Source of the DNA: Streptosporangium subroseum
Lineage (GTDB): Bacteria > Actinomycetota > Actinomycetes > Streptosporangiales > Streptosporangiaceae
Direction of reading: 5' to 3'
DNA: 64,000 nt
NCBI RefSeq assembly: GCF_900188345.1
Contig: NZ_FZOD01000033.1
Coordinates: forward strand, 1-64,000
The notes under the pieces were generated by a model. It searched no databases. It saw only the letters and a program-made list of their open reading frames with translations, and was not told the origin of the DNA. Each line of letters begins with the position of its first letter. Position 1 is the first letter of the stretch. This document shows, piece after piece, positions 1 through 8,589 of this stretch. The position numbers and the translations under genes are program-made.

Positions 1-1
1 T

Positions 2-97
2 GATGCGGTGTACAACCATCCGACCTCGACCGAGGCGTTCAACGAGGTGCTGGCCACCATCGTGCGCGTCGACGAACCGCACACCGCCAACGTGTAG
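2..97 (+). CDS. C-terminal end of a pyridine nucleotide-disulfide oxidoreductase (5' end outside window)
   Basis: Only the last 31 residues are inside the window, read in the frame starting at base 2 and ending with TAG at 95-97. The segment AVYNHPTSTEAFNEV resembles the end of the dimerisation domain of the dihydrolipoamide dehydrogenase/mercuric reductase/transhydrogenase family, where a His-Pro-Thr motif near the C-terminus supplies the active-site base of the partner subunit. The specific enzyme cannot be named from this fragment. The next gene is convergent, and its stop lies 24 bases away. Confidence 0.6.
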   Translation, partial: DAVYNHPTSTEAFNEVLATIVRVDEPHTANV

Positions 98-121
98 GTG
101 CGCGCTCCCGGCCGGGAGATC

Positions 122-1042
122 TCACCCCCGCGCCGCATCGAAGGCGCGTTCCAGGACCTCCAGGACCGTCCCGGTGAGCAGCGCGACCTTGTAACCGTTC
201 TGGGCCGCCGGCGCACACCGGGTGGCGGCCCGCGCCGCCGCGTGGTCGAGGGTCTCACCGGCGAGGAGCGCCTCCTCCACCTCGGGCAGTCGCAGCGGAA
301 CGCGGGCGACGCCGCCCACGGCCACCGCGGCGAAGGTGATCCTTTCGTCGCTCACGACCAGCCGCGCCGCCGCCTCCACCAGCGGCCATTCGGCCTCGGA
401 CCTGGCGATCGCACGGTGGTAGGCGGCCCGCTCCCCCGGCACGGGCGGGGGCAGGTCGATCGCCACGAGGATCTCCCCCGGGCCGAGCAGGTGGTCGCGG
501 GTCGGGTCGGAGCCGTCTCCGTACAGCTCGCCGACATCAAACGGGGCCCTGCCGTGCACCTCGACGGACGCGTCGCAGCCGAGCAGCGCCATTGCCAGTG
601 ACGACGGGTGCGGGGCCACGCACGGGCCGGTGTCGATCACCGCGGAGTAGAGGGTGAGCCCCGTGCGGGCCGGGCAGGAGTCGCCTCCGCTCTGGTGGCA
701 GGAGAAGGACGGGTTGCGGTAGTACGAACAGCGGTTGCGCTGGAGCAGGTTTCCGCCGACGGTGGCCACCGCCCGGATCTGGGGCGTGGCCAGCGCCCCG
801 GCCGTCAGTGCCAGGGAGGGGTGGGCGGCGCGGAGCCGCTCGTCGCCGGCGAGCTCCGCGACCGTGGTCAGCGCGCCGATCCGGGCTGAGCCGTCCGGCT
901 GCCAGGTGATACCGGACAGGTCGTGGAGGTCGTGCAGGTCGACGTACGGCCCTGCCGGGTGGCGGGCCATCAGGTCGGTGCCGCCCGCGCGGAACTCGCC
1001 GCCGCGCCGGGCGATCTCGCCGATGTCTGTCGGGACGCTCAT
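122..1042 (-). CDS. Molybdenum hydroxylase FAD-binding subunit (xanthine dehydrogenase/CO dehydrogenase medium-subunit family)
   Basis: A 306-aa flavoprotein that would pass electrons between the 2Fe-2S clusters of the partner subunit and an acceptor. AGGTDL (residues 19-24) and TVGGN (94-98) are the FAD-contacting motifs of this family, and the length is normal. I start at the ATG at 1042 because AAGGGA lies about 9 bases upstream and the family N-terminus begins there. The open frame extends ten codons further but without support. It lies directly downstream of the fused FeS/Mo subunit, separated by a repeated junction (1039-1163). Substrate is unknown: the family covers purines, aldehydes, isoquinolines and CO. 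Confidence 0.88.
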   Translation of the reverse strand: MSVPTDIGEIARRGGEFRAGGTDLMARHPAGPYVDLHDLHDLSGITWQPDGSARIGALTTVAELAGDERLRAAHPSLALTAGALATPQIRAVATVGGNLLQRNRCSYYRNPSFSCHQSGGDSCPARTGLTLYSAVIDTGPCVAPHPSSLAMALLGCDASVEVHGRAPFDVGELYGDGSDPTRDHLLGPGEILVAIDLPPPVPGERAAYHRAIARSEAEWPLVEAAARLVVSDERITFAAVAVGGVARVPLRLPEVEEALLAGETLDHAAARAATRCAPAAQNGYKVALLTGTVLEVLERAFDAARG

Positions 1043-1163
1043 CGTCCGATCCCTTCGAGAAGCCGGAGACACCGGCCGAGGTCGGTGGGCGCGGTCATTT
1101 CCGCATCCCTCCGTGAAGCCGGTCAGGCCGGAGGAGCCGGCCGAGGTCGGTGGGGACCGTCAT
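1039..1163 (-). repeat. Repeated gene-junction: two ATGA-coupled mini-ORFs echoing the FAD-subunit start
   Basis: Between the Mo subunit stop (1160-1162) and the FAD subunit start (1042), the junction sequence is repeated imperfectly. ATG at 1163 overlaps the Mo-subunit TGA and opens a 22-codon ORF beginning MTVPTDLGRLL. Its TGA (1095-1097) overlaps ATG at 1098, opening a 19-codon ORF beginning MTAPTDLGRCL. That TGA (1039-1041) overlaps the real FAD-subunit ATG, which begins MSVPTDIGEI. The three starts share M-x-x-PTD-(L/I)-G, and the first mini-ORF ends GGMRK like the Mo subunit (EGMRK). This looks like tandem duplication of the overlap with translational coupling kept at each step. Confidence 0.8.
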
Positions 1164-3673
1164 TTCCGCATCCCCTCAAGGAGCCGGTCGGGCCTGATGG
1201 GCAGGTCGTGGGGGCGCCAGCCGGTGGCGTTGTGAACGGCGTTGCCCACCGAGGCGGCCACGCCGATCGTGGAGACCTCGCCGACCCCGACGCCGCGGCC
1301 GTTGACGTGCTCCCACCCGTCCTGGTGGAAGTGGACGGTCATCTCGGGGGTGTCGCCGATGCCGGGGATGCGGTAGTCGTCGAGGTTGGCGGTCAGCACG
1401 GTCCCCGTCACCGGATCGACGTGGCGCTCCTCGTACAGCGCGTAGCCGATGCCCTGGACGATGCCGCCCTCGCACTGGCTGCGTGCCAGCCGCTCGGCAT
1501 AGATGTGACCGACCGCGATGCCGGCCCACACGCGTAGCGGCCTGACGGTGCCGAAGCGGGTGTCGACCTCGACCTCGGTGACGTGGACGGCCCCGCTGAA
1601 GCCCCGGCCCAGCGCCATGCCGCCCACCGCGATCGGGGTGACGTAGCCGCGCCGGTCGCGCCGGCGCCTGCCGACGACCTTGGCGCCGTCGGCCAGGCCC
1701 CGCTCCCGCAGGCGTCGTGCGGCGTCGCGTACGGCGGGAGCCACCGAGGTGGTGGTGCGGCTGCCGATGGAGGGTGGCCCGTGTACGGTGCCCGTCCTCC
1801 CGATCTCGACGCGGACGCGCTCGGCGGGCAGGCCGAGCTCATCGCGGAGGATCTCGGCGATGACGCTGCGGATGCCGGTGCCGATGTCCTGGGTCGTGGT
1901 GCGGGCCACGACCACGTCACCCTCGACCTGGAGCTCGATCTCCGTACCGGGGTCGAGCATGTAGGCCCAGTTGGCGGCGGCCACCCCGATGCCCCGGCGG
2001 AAACGACCCTCCTGTGAGCCTGCCGCGGCCCTGCCCGCCCACGCGGGCAGGGCCGCGGCCCAGTCGTAGAGGGCGTGCCGCTTGCGGTTGCCGTCCCAGC
2101 GGCGGCGCAGCGCGATCGGATCCTCGCCGCGGCGATGGGCGACCTCGTCCACCGCCTGCTCCAGCGCCCACAGCATGGGCGGCGCTCCCGGCCCGCGGAA
2201 CGGCGTGCCGGGCGGCTCATTGGTGATCACGTCGTAGTCGCGGAGCCGCCGGGGCGCCGTGCCGTACATGAGACGGGCGAACACCGCGACGGCCGATCCG
2301 ACGGACACCCCGCCGCGGCCGTGGGCGTCCACGGTGAGGGCCGCGAGGTCTCCTTTGTCGTCGGTGAGCAGTTCGAGCGTGGTCCGGGTACCGGGCCGGT
2401 TGCCGGCGTCGGTGAGCTCGTCGGCGCGGCTGAACACCACGCGGACCGGCGCGCCGCAGGCCCGTGCGAGCTCGACGGCCGCGATCGTCTCGGCGGTGAT
2501 CCCGTTCTTGGCCCCGAAGGCGCCGCCGACGTGATCGGCGGTGACATGGACCCGCTCCGCGGGCAGGTTCCACCGCTTGGCGGCCTGCTCGGCGACCAGG
2601 CCGACGCTCTGGGTGGACAGATATAGGTGGAGGTCGCCGCCGGTGTCCCAGCGGGCCACGCACGCGTGCGGCTCCAGCGGGGTGTGAACCTGCACGGCGG
2701 TGGTGAACGTACCGGTCACCAGGCGGGGGTCGGCGGCCCCGCGCGCGGCCTCGATCCGCTTCACGGCGGTACGTCCGCGCCAGCTCGCCCTGGTGAAGGG
2801 ACCGTGCACGTTGCCGTTCCAGGGGCCGGGCAGCTCCAGCCCCTCGCTGGCGCTGGGGGCCTGCTTCCTGGTGTGCTCGTCGTAGACGACCGGGGCGCCG
2901 GGCGCGTCGTCGAGCGCGGCCGGGATCGGGTCGTAGCCGATCTCCGCGCCCTCCGCGATCGCCAGCGCCTCCCGGCGCGTGGGAGCGGCGACGGCGGCCA
3001 CGGGCTGCCCCGCGTAGCGGACGATCCGGTCGGGCGGCAGCAGGTCGATCACGTGGGCGGCGTCCACCTTCACCGCGGTGACGCGGGCGTGCGCCCTCGT
3101 GGAGCGGACGATCACCCCCTCCAGCTGGCCGTCCAGACGGACGTCGGTGGTGTAGCGGGCACGGCCGGTGACCTTGTCCATCGCCTCCACCCGGGCGGGG
3201 ACCCCGGCGTCGCCGTCGTGTTCTCCCCGGCAGGCGGCGGCGATCGCCGCGTAGATCCCCTGGTAGGCGCCGCACCGGCACAGGTGCCCGGCCATGGCGG
3301 CGGCGATTCGCTCGCGCGGCGGCGCGACGTCGCCGTGGCTCGCCCGCCAGGCGTCGACGAAGGCCGCGGCCTCCACCACGAAACCCGGCGTGCAGTAGCC
3401 GCACTGCAGACCGTCGTGGACCGCGAAGGCCCGCTGGACGGGGTGATCCAGCCCCTCGACGGTGGTGATCTCACGCTCCCGCGCCGCGGCGGCCGGCAGC
3501 AGGCAGCTCGCCTGGGGTACACCGTCCACCATGACCGTGCACGCGCCGCAGACTCCGGTACGGCAGGCGGCCTTGGCGCCGGTGAGGCCCTGGCCCTCGC
3601 GCAGGACGTCCACGACCACGTCGCCCGAGTGGGCGTCCACCACGGTGGGGACACCGTTCAGAATGATCTTCAT
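1160..3673 (-). CDS. Molybdenum hydroxylase, fused 2Fe-2S and molybdopterin-binding subunits
   Basis: An 837-aa fusion of two subunits that are usually separate. Residues 1-150 are the small subunit: plant-type 2Fe-2S ligands C37, C42, C45 and C57, then the second cluster C91, C94, C132 and C134 (QCGYCTPG and CRCG). The rest is the aldehyde oxidase/xanthine dehydrogenase a/b hammerhead and Mo-cofactor domains, including an AFGAKNG-type motif and the active-site GVGE with Glu about 799 near the end. With the downstream FAD subunit it makes a complete electron chain of the two-polypeptide type. ATG at 3673 has GGAGAG just upstream. It is divergent from a TetR gene and has two operator-like palindromes in its promoter. 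Substrate is not predictable. Confidence 0.92.
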   Translation of the reverse strand: MKIILNGVPTVVDAHSGDVVVDVLREGQGLTGAKAACRTGVCGACTVMVDGVPQASCLLPAAAAREREITTVEGLDHPVQRAFAVHDGLQCGYCTPGFVVEAAAFVDAWRASHGDVAPPRERIAAAMAGHLCRCGAYQGIYAAIAAACRGEHDGDAGVPARVEAMDKVTGRARYTTDVRLDGQLEGVIVRSTRAHARVTAVKVDAAHVIDLLPPDRIVRYAGQPVAAVAAPTRREALAIAEGAEIGYDPIPAALDDAPGAPVVYDEHTRKQAPSASEGLELPGPWNGNVHGPFTRASWRGRTAVKRIEAARGAADPRLVTGTFTTAVQVHTPLEPHACVARWDTGGDLHLYLSTQSVGLVAEQAAKRWNLPAERVHVTADHVGGAFGAKNGITAETIAAVELARACGAPVRVVFSRADELTDAGNRPGTRTTLELLTDDKGDLAALTVDAHGRGGVSVGSAVAVFARLMYGTAPRRLRDYDVITNEPPGTPFRGPGAPPMLWALEQAVDEVAHRRGEDPIALRRRWDGNRKRHALYDWAAALPAWAGRAAAGSQEGRFRRGIGVAAANWAYMLDPGTEIELQVEGDVVVARTTTQDIGTGIRSVIAEILRDELGLPAERVRVEIGRTGTVHGPPSIGSRTTTSVAPAVRDAARRLRERGLADGAKVVGRRRRDRRGYVTPIAVGGMALGRGFSGAVHVTEVEVDTRFGTVRPLRVWAGIAVGHIYAERLARSQCEGGIVQGIGYALYEERHVDPVTGTVLTANLDDYRIPGIGDTPEMTVHFHQDGWEHVNGRGVGVGEVSTIGVAASVGNAVHNATGWRPHDLPIRPDRLLEGMRK

Positions 3674-3682
3674 AGCTCTCCA

Positions 3683-3739
3683 GTTGACGTTGTCAACATA
3701 GCACTGACAGTGTCGGCCCCGAACGTTGACGTTGTCAAC
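3683..3739. promoter_or_regulatory. Two identical TetR-type operators in the hydroxylase/TetR divergent promoter
   Basis: The palindrome GTTGACGTTGTCAAC occurs twice, at 3683-3697 and 3725-3739, each followed by AT, with 42 bases between equivalent positions (four helical turns). On the minus strand, TTGACA inside the right-hand copy can serve as the -35 of the hydroxylase promoter, and the left-hand copy lies between the likely -10 and the start codon. Binding of the adjacent TetR protein here would repress the hydroxylase and probably its own gene. Confidence 0.7.
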
Positions 3740-3766
3740 ATCAAGAGCTGTGAGAAGGTGAACGAC

Positions 3767-4300
3767 GTGGTGGACGACACCAGAACACGACTGGTCGACA
3801 GTGCGCTGAGACTACTGCGCGAAGAGGGCCTCGACGCCGTGACGCTGCGCGCCGTCGGCGACCTGACCGGTCTGTCCCGGACGGCCCCCTACCGACACTT
3901 CGCCGACAAGACCGCGCTGCTCGCCGCCCTCGCCATCCAGGTGGTCACCGACCTCAGCGCGCACGTCGCCGGAGCGGTCCTGGAGCGAGACGGCCGCGCG
4001 GAGCGGATGCGGGCCTTCTACACGGGCTACGTCGAGTACGCCATGGAGCATCCCGAGGAATACCGGCTGGTGTTCGCCTCCGACTTCCTCATCGGGGACC
4101 ATCCGGAGCTCGAGGCGGCGATCGACGAGGTGATGGCGGCGCTCGGCATGGAGGTCACCTGCGATCAGGCCGCCTCCAAGGCCGGGATGATGGCCCTGCT
4201 CTCCACCGCCCACGGCCTTGCCCAGCTCGCCGCGTCCGGGCAGCTCGCCCACAAGGGGATCAACCACACGGACGTCATCGACGTCCTCGTGACACCCTGA
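3767..4300 (+). CDS. TetR/AcrR family regulator
   Basis: A 177-aa repressor-type protein. The N-terminal helix-turn-helix is clear (ALRLLREEGLDAVTLRAVGD, then SRTAPYRHFADKTALL). The C-terminal half has the HPEEYRLVF segment typical of the TetR_C/WHG subgroup. The frame stays open far upstream through the antisense of the hydroxylase; that part is not real. GTG at 3767 is preferred because GAGAAGG ends 8 bases upstream; GTGs at 3758 and 3770 are alternatives. It is divergent from the molybdenum hydroxylase and is its probable local repressor, with a purine- or aldehyde-like inducer as an inference only. Confidence 0.88.
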   Translation: MVDDTRTRLVDSALRLLREEGLDAVTLRAVGDLTGLSRTAPYRHFADKTALLAALAIQVVTDLSAHVAGAVLERDGRAERMRAFYTGYVEYAMEHPEEYRLVFASDFLIGDHPELEAAIDEVMAALGMEVTCDQAASKAGMMALLSTAHGLAQLAASGQLAHKGINHTDVIDVLVTP

Positions 4301-4424
4301 CGTTCCCGCGCCACGGACGGGATCCGGGCCCCAGGAATCTACGGCTCCGCCACTCGTTGGCCTCCGACATCGGCCTGGGATCCCTCATCAACCGAGCATC
4401 GCAACATGGAAGCCGCGATTTATC

Positions 4425-4470
4425 GTCAAGACACCTTGACGTCAGGGTGGCTTGACGAGATATTTGGTCC
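4425..4470 (+). promoter_or_regulatory. Leaderless-type promoter with CTTGAC repeats
   Basis: TTGACG (4436-4441), a 17-base spacer, and GATATT (4459-4464) place the transcript start at or next to the ATG at 4471, and there is no Shine-Dalgarno sequence. GTCAAG-ACAC-CTTGAC (4425-4440) is an inverted repeat covering the -35, and CTTGAC recurs at 4451-4456, so a repressor site over the promoter is plausible. Confidence 0.55.
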
Positions 4471-4908
4471 ATGACCACTCCAGATGAGCTTGAGCATCAG
4501 TTCACCCTGCTGACCGCCGCCACACGCTACGACGCGCTGCGTACCCGCGACGCCCTGGCTTCGGCGGAGGAGGACGCAGCCGACAGGGGCGACCCCCGGC
4601 TCGTGCCGGCCGATCCCGACGCGGAGCCCCTGCGCCGGGATGAGGCGTTGGAGCTTCTCGCGCTGGGCGAGGTGGTCGCGCGGAAGGCGGGCTACGGACG
4701 GCAGCTCTCCGTACGATCCGCCCGCAGGGCCGGCGCCTCGTGGTCGCAGATCGGTGCGGCCCTGGGGACCAGCAAGCAGGCCGCGTGGGAGGCACACGGC
4801 CGCTGGATCGACGACCAGGCCGAGCAGCACCGGCTCGACGGCTACTCCGGCATGAGCGAGAGCGACGTGGCCGTCGCCCGCGCGGTCGCCGGCGAGCCCG
4901 AGGCCTGA
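4471..4908 (+). CDS. Small HTH-like protein of unknown function
   Basis: A 145-aa soluble, acidic protein. Residues about 75-110 (SVRSARRAGASWSQIGAALG then TSKQAAWEAHGRWID) read as a helix-turn-helix of the sigma-70 region 4/homeodomain-like kind common in small actinobacterial proteins. The N-terminal half is helical with many Asp and Glu residues. The first codon lies 6 bases after a good -10 element, so it is probably translated from a leaderless mRNA. The next gene is convergent. I cannot assign a target or partner. Confidence 0.75.
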   Translation: MTTPDELEHQFTLLTAATRYDALRTRDALASAEEDAADRGDPRLVPADPDAEPLRRDEALELLALGEVVARKAGYGRQLSVRSARRAGASWSQIGAALGTSKQAAWEAHGRWIDDQAEQHRLDGYSGMSESDVAVARAVAGEPEA

Positions 4909-4952
4909 GCCGGCGTCAACGCCCCCTGTCCGAAGGCCGGAGTGTAAGCCTC

Positions 4953-6425
4953 TCAGGAGGTTTCCGGGGGCGGGGCGTCGTGCTCGGCGGTGACCGCCAC
5001 GTTGCGCAGCATCCGGCCGAAGATCAGGGTGTGGAAGGGCGTGACCGACCACCAGTAGAGATGGCCCGCCAGACCGCGCGGGTGGAAGATCGCGCGCTGG
5101 CCGTAGACGGTCTCGCCCCCGTGCCGGAGCACCCGCAGTTCCAGCCACGCGAGACCCGGCAGGCGCATCTCCGCGCGCAGGCGCAGCAGGCGTCCGGGCT
5201 CGACCTCCTCCACCCGCCAGAAGTCGACGGAGTCGCCCACCCGCAGCCGCCGGGGATCGCGGCGTCCGCGGCGCAGTCCCACGCCGCCGACGAACCGGTC
5301 GAGGAGCCCGCGGAGGTGCCAGGCGAGGGGCAGGGAGTACCAGCCCCTCTCACCGCCGATCGCCTCGATCACCGTCCAGAGCGCCTGCGGGGACGCCTTG
5401 ACGCGACGGGCCCGCGCGTCGACGTAGAGGCTGCCGCCCGCCCAGTCGGGGTCGGTCGGTAGCGGGTCGCTCGGCGTTCCCGGGGTCGAGGCCGAGGACC
5501 AGCGCGTGAGGACCTTGGCCTCCTTGATCCGTCGCAGAGCCAGCTCGACGGCCTCCCTCAGCCCGATCAGCCCGCTCGGCGGATCCTTGACGTAGTCGGC
5601 GACGTCGTGTTCGCGGCAGACCGCCTCGTTGCGCAGCGACTCCACCAGCGGGCGGGCCAGCCCCGCGGGGACGGGGGTGACCAGCCCCACCCAGTGGCTC
5701 GACAGGCCGGGGCTGAGCATCGGAACCGGGATGATCACGCGGCGGGGCAGGCCCGCGACCTCGGCGTAGACGGTCATCATGTCCGCGTAGGTCAGCACGT
5801 CCGGGCCGCCGATGTCGAAGGAGCGGTTCACCTTCTCCTCGACGGACGCCCAGGCCACGAGGTAGCGCAGGACGTCGCGGATCGCGATGGGCTGCGTCCG
5901 GGTCCTCACCCACCGCGGAGTCGTCATCACGGGCAGCCGCTCGGTGAGATAACGCAGCATCTCGAAGGAGGCCGAACCCGATCCGATGATGACGGCCGCC
6001 CGCAGCACGACGGCGGGCACCCCGGAGTCCAGGAATATCTCCCCGACCTCGACGCGGGAGCGCAGGTGGGGCGAGAGCTCCTCGTTGGGCGCGAGGCCGC
6101 CGAGATAGACGATGCGGCCCACCCCCGCCTCCCTGGCCGCGGCGGCGAACGTGGTGGCCGCGCGGCGGTCGGCGTCGGCGAAGTCGCTTCCCCCGCCCAT
6201 CGTGTGGATGAGGTAGTAGGCCACCTCGACCCCGTCGAGCGCCTTCCTCGTCCGCTCCGCGTCGGTCGCGTCGGCTTCCGCGATCTCCACGCGGGAGGCC
6301 CACGGCTGATCGCGCAGGCGACCCGCCGACCGCACCATGCAGCGGACCTCGTGACCCGCGTCGAGGAGTCCGGGAACGAGCCGTCCTCCGATGTATCCGG
6401 TCGCTCCGGTCACGAGACATTTCAT
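4953..6425 (-). CDS. NAD(P)-binding SDR/epimerase with C-terminal DUF2867
   Basis: A 490-aa two-domain protein. The N-terminal half is an atypical SDR/NmrA-like Rossmann domain: TGATGYIGG at residues 7-15 binds the dinucleotide, followed by YYLIHTMGGG. Residues about 335-480 (SLYVDARARRVKASPQALW ... TPFHTLIFGRMLRNV) match DUF2867, an SRPBCC-like domain. The pair occurs in many actinobacteria as one protein of unassigned chemistry. The ATG at 6425 has no clear ribosome binding site; an ATG six bases upstream (ATGATTAAATG) is out of frame. Confidence 0.85.
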   Translation of the reverse strand: MKCLVTGATGYIGGRLVPGLLDAGHEVRCMVRSAGRLRDQPWASRVEIAEADATDAERTRKALDGVEVAYYLIHTMGGGSDFADADRRAATTFAAAAREAGVGRIVYLGGLAPNEELSPHLRSRVEVGEIFLDSGVPAVVLRAAVIIGSGSASFEMLRYLTERLPVMTTPRWVRTRTQPIAIRDVLRYLVAWASVEEKVNRSFDIGGPDVLTYADMMTVYAEVAGLPRRVIIPVPMLSPGLSSHWVGLVTPVPAGLARPLVESLRNEAVCREHDVADYVKDPPSGLIGLREAVELALRRIKEAKVLTRWSSASTPGTPSDPLPTDPDWAGGSLYVDARARRVKASPQALWTVIEAIGGERGWYSLPLAWHLRGLLDRFVGGVGLRRGRRDPRRLRVGDSVDFWRVEEVEPGRLLRLRAEMRLPGLAWLELRVLRHGGETVYGQRAIFHPRGLAGHLYWWSVTPFHTLIFGRMLRNVAVTAEHDAPPPETS

Positions 6426-6485
6426 TTAATCATTTTCGTACAACCCGGCCGACTGGTTGCCGACTTGGCTATTTCACGGCTTTTC

Positions 6486-7391
6486 TTATAACTGTTCGCG
6501 GATCTGGAGAAGAATCTCCCGAGTGCGAGAGGCCGACTCGGCCTCAATGCACAGGCGCTCCATCACCTCGAGGTAGCTGTCCACCTCTTCCCGTTTCTCC
6601 AGATAGACCGCGCTGGTCAGCTGTTCCATGTAGACCACGTCGGGCAGATCGGACTGGGAGAACCGCAGAATGCTGAAGGGTCCGCCCGCCGCGGCGTGGC
6701 CGCCGACGCTGAACGGCACGATCTGGACGGTCACGTTGGGCAGGTCGAGCGCCGCGAGGAGATGGTCGATCTGGCCCCGCATCACCTCGGCCCCGCCGAG
6801 CGAGCGGCGCAGCACCGCCTCGTCCAGCACGGCCCATACATGGGGTGACTCCGCGCCGTGCAGCAGTCTCTGGCGCGCCATGCGCAGCCGTACCCGCCGC
6901 TCCAGCTCCTCCTCGGGGGCGGAGGGGAACCCCAGCCGGATCACGGCTCGCGCGTAGCCCTCGCTCTGGAGCAGGCCGGGCACGAACTGGACCTCGTAGT
7001 TGCGGATGACGGTGGCCGACTCCTCCAGGCCCACGTACGTCTCGAACCAGCTGGGCAGGACGTCGTTGTAGTTGTGCCACCAGCCGGTGATGTTGGCCCG
7101 GCCGACGAGGGCCAGCAGCGGCTCTCGCTCGCTCTCCTCCGTCACGCCGTACAGCGTGAGCAGATCGGCCACGTCCCTAATCCGGAAACTCACCCGGCCG
7201 AGCTCCATGCGGCTGATCTTCGAGTGCGAGGCACGGATGACGTGCCCCGCCGCCTCCAGCGTGATGTTGCGCTGCTCACGGAGCCTGCGGAGCTGCGCGC
7301 CCAGCACGATCCTCAACACGGTTGAACTGCCGCGGAGTGAGACCACCGGCGCTGGGCTGACTCGCTCACCGTCTGCGTGAGGTGTGATCAT
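6486..7391 (-). CDS. XRE-family regulator with DUF5753 (WhiJ-like)
   Basis: A 301-aa protein. Residues about 30-75 form an XRE helix-turn-helix (LGAQLRRLREQRNITLEAAG ... SKISRMELGR). Residues about 105-295 are DUF5753, the putative sensor domain of the WhiJ family, with the typical ITGWWHNYNDVLPSWFETYV and VPGLLQSEGYARAV motifs. GAAGGA 6 bases before ATG 7391 supports the start. The DUF397 gene lies upstream on the same strand and the anti-sigma-like ATPase is divergent, giving the three-gene set repeated many times in Streptomyces and relatives and linked to developmental control. The target here is not known. Confidence 0.93.
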   Translation of the reverse strand: MITPHADGERVSPAPVVSLRGSSTVLRIVLGAQLRRLREQRNITLEAAGHVIRASHSKISRMELGRVSFRIRDVADLLTLYGVTEESEREPLLALVGRANITGWWHNYNDVLPSWFETYVGLEESATVIRNYEVQFVPGLLQSEGYARAVIRLGFPSAPEEELERRVRLRMARQRLLHGAESPHVWAVLDEAVLRRSLGGAEVMRGQIDHLLAALDLPNVTVQIVPFSVGGHAAAGGPFSILRFSQSDLPDVVYMEQLTSAVYLEKREEVDSYLEVMERLCIEAESASRTREILLQIREQL

Positions 7392-7508
7392 CTACAGTCC
7401 TTCGAGCGCGGAATGCGAGCCTTTACCTACTCTTCGTGCCATCGAGATCCCTTACGGTACCTCTAATTGCACATTTCCGGCTAGATAGAACTTTATTCTT
7501 CAACCAAT

Positions 7509-7745
7509 TCAGATAATCAGGTCATCGAAATCGCCACTTTTCGCCCCTCTGACGAAGGCGTCGACCTCACCGCGAGTGTAGATCAACGCGGGCCCCTCGG
7601 GGTCGCGGGAGTTGCGCATCGCGACCCTGCCGTCGGGCAGTTCGGCGACCTCCACACAGTTGCCACTGGGATTACTGAAGTGGCTCTTGCGCCAGACGAC
7701 CCCGTCCAGCCGAGCCGCCGGCATGCCGCTGTACAGCTGATTCAT
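7509..7745 (-). CDS. DUF397 protein
   Basis: A 78-aa DUF397 protein recognised by WRKSHFSN, NCVEVAELPDGRVAMRNSRD and the GPAL segment. These small acidic proteins pair with XRE-DUF5753 regulators and probably bind and inhibit them. GAGAGGCGAGG lies just before ATG 7745. The XRE partner follows 117 bases downstream; no gene is visible in that gap. Confidence 0.93.
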   Translation of the reverse strand: MNQLYSGMPAARLDGVVWRKSHFSNPSGNCVEVAELPDGRVAMRNSRDPEGPALIYTRGEVDAFVRGAKSGDFDDLII

Positions 7746-7905
7746 CCTCGCCTCTCACCCGTTAGGCAGGGGAACATATGTACGAGCATATAGCTTTTTG
7801 TGCAGATGCACGTGCATCCGTACTTGCTTATGCACATCATCACGTGCAAGATGACTGGACGGATTGCCTTCGTTACGCGATCGCCACTCCTCCCCAAGGT
7901 CGCCG
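7746..7905. promoter_or_regulatory. Divergent AT-rich promoter region with palindromes
   Basis: The region between the DUF397 gene and the ATPase gene is the most AT-rich stretch nearby. It holds ATGCACGTGCAT (7806-7817, perfect palindrome), TATG-TACGAG-CATA (7777-7790), and further TGCA/CACGTGCA half-sites to about 7850. These are good candidates for WhiJ-type regulator binding, but no binding motif is established from this sequence alone. Confidence 0.45.
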
Positions 7906-8481
7906 ATGACTGGTTGTCAAAGACATGAAGCCGCACCCGTCCGAGCTGAGATCGGAGGATGGGAACGGTGGTTGTCGATGCTTGATCACATGCTCCCACC
8001 AGGCGGCCTGCCGCCGTGGGCGGATGGGGAAAGCCACATCGGCCGGCTCCAGATGACCGTGTGGAGCCTCCGTCACGACCCCTACGCGGCACGCACCGCC
8101 CGCGAGTTCACCTCCGCCGCCCTGCGGACGTGGGGGCTGGAGCCCCTGATCGACGACACCGGCGTCGTGATATCCGAGTTGGTGACCAACGCCGTGCGCC
8201 ACGGTACGCGGAGCCCCGTCCACCCCCGGACCTCTCCGGATATCAGGGTGATCCTGTGCCAGACCGAGCTCTCGGTGCTGTGCGCGGTCACCGACCCCAG
8301 TGACCAGGGGCCTTGCCTGCGCGAACCCGACTACGAGGCGGAGGGCGGCCGCGGGCTGCAGGTCGTCCAGGGGGTCAGCGAGATGTGGGGCTGGGCTCCT
8401 TTGGAGACACGGGGCAAGGCCGTGTGGGCGGCCTTCGCCCTTCCTCCCCGGGGAGCGCGTCATTTGGAGGCCTGTCGCTGA
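7906..8481 (+). CDS. Anti-sigma-factor-like ATP-binding protein (HATPase_c_2, RsbW type)
   Basis: A 191-aa protein with a GHKL ATPase fold: ISELVTNAVRHG is the N box, VTDPS and GGRGLQVVQGVSEMWG are the G1/G2 boxes. Such proteins are serine kinases that bind sigma factors or, in WhiJ-type loci, act with the XRE/DUF397 pair. The start is uncertain. ATG 7906 has AAGG 8 bases upstream; TTG 7864 and ATG 7978 are alternatives, and the conserved domain begins only near 8055. Confidence 0.85.
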   Translation: MTGCQRHEAAPVRAEIGGWERWLSMLDHMLPPGGLPPWADGESHIGRLQMTVWSLRHDPYAARTAREFTSAALRTWGLEPLIDDTGVVISELVTNAVRHGTRSPVHPRTSPDIRVILCQTELSVLCAVTDPSDQGPCLREPDYEAEGGRGLQVVQGVSEMWGWAPLETRGKAVWAAFALPPRGARHLEACR

Positions 8482-8589
8482 CGATCCGGCCCATCCGACG
8501 CTAAATCGGCGACTTATGGAAATACGCCCCATAGTCACCGGAAGATGGATATTGTCCGCGGAAGCCCGATCCGCTGGATGGAGACCGTC

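Noticed and set aside
2627..3766. N-terminal extension of the TetR frame
   Set aside because: Antisense to the molybdenum hydroxylase; TetR homology and RBS begin at 3767.
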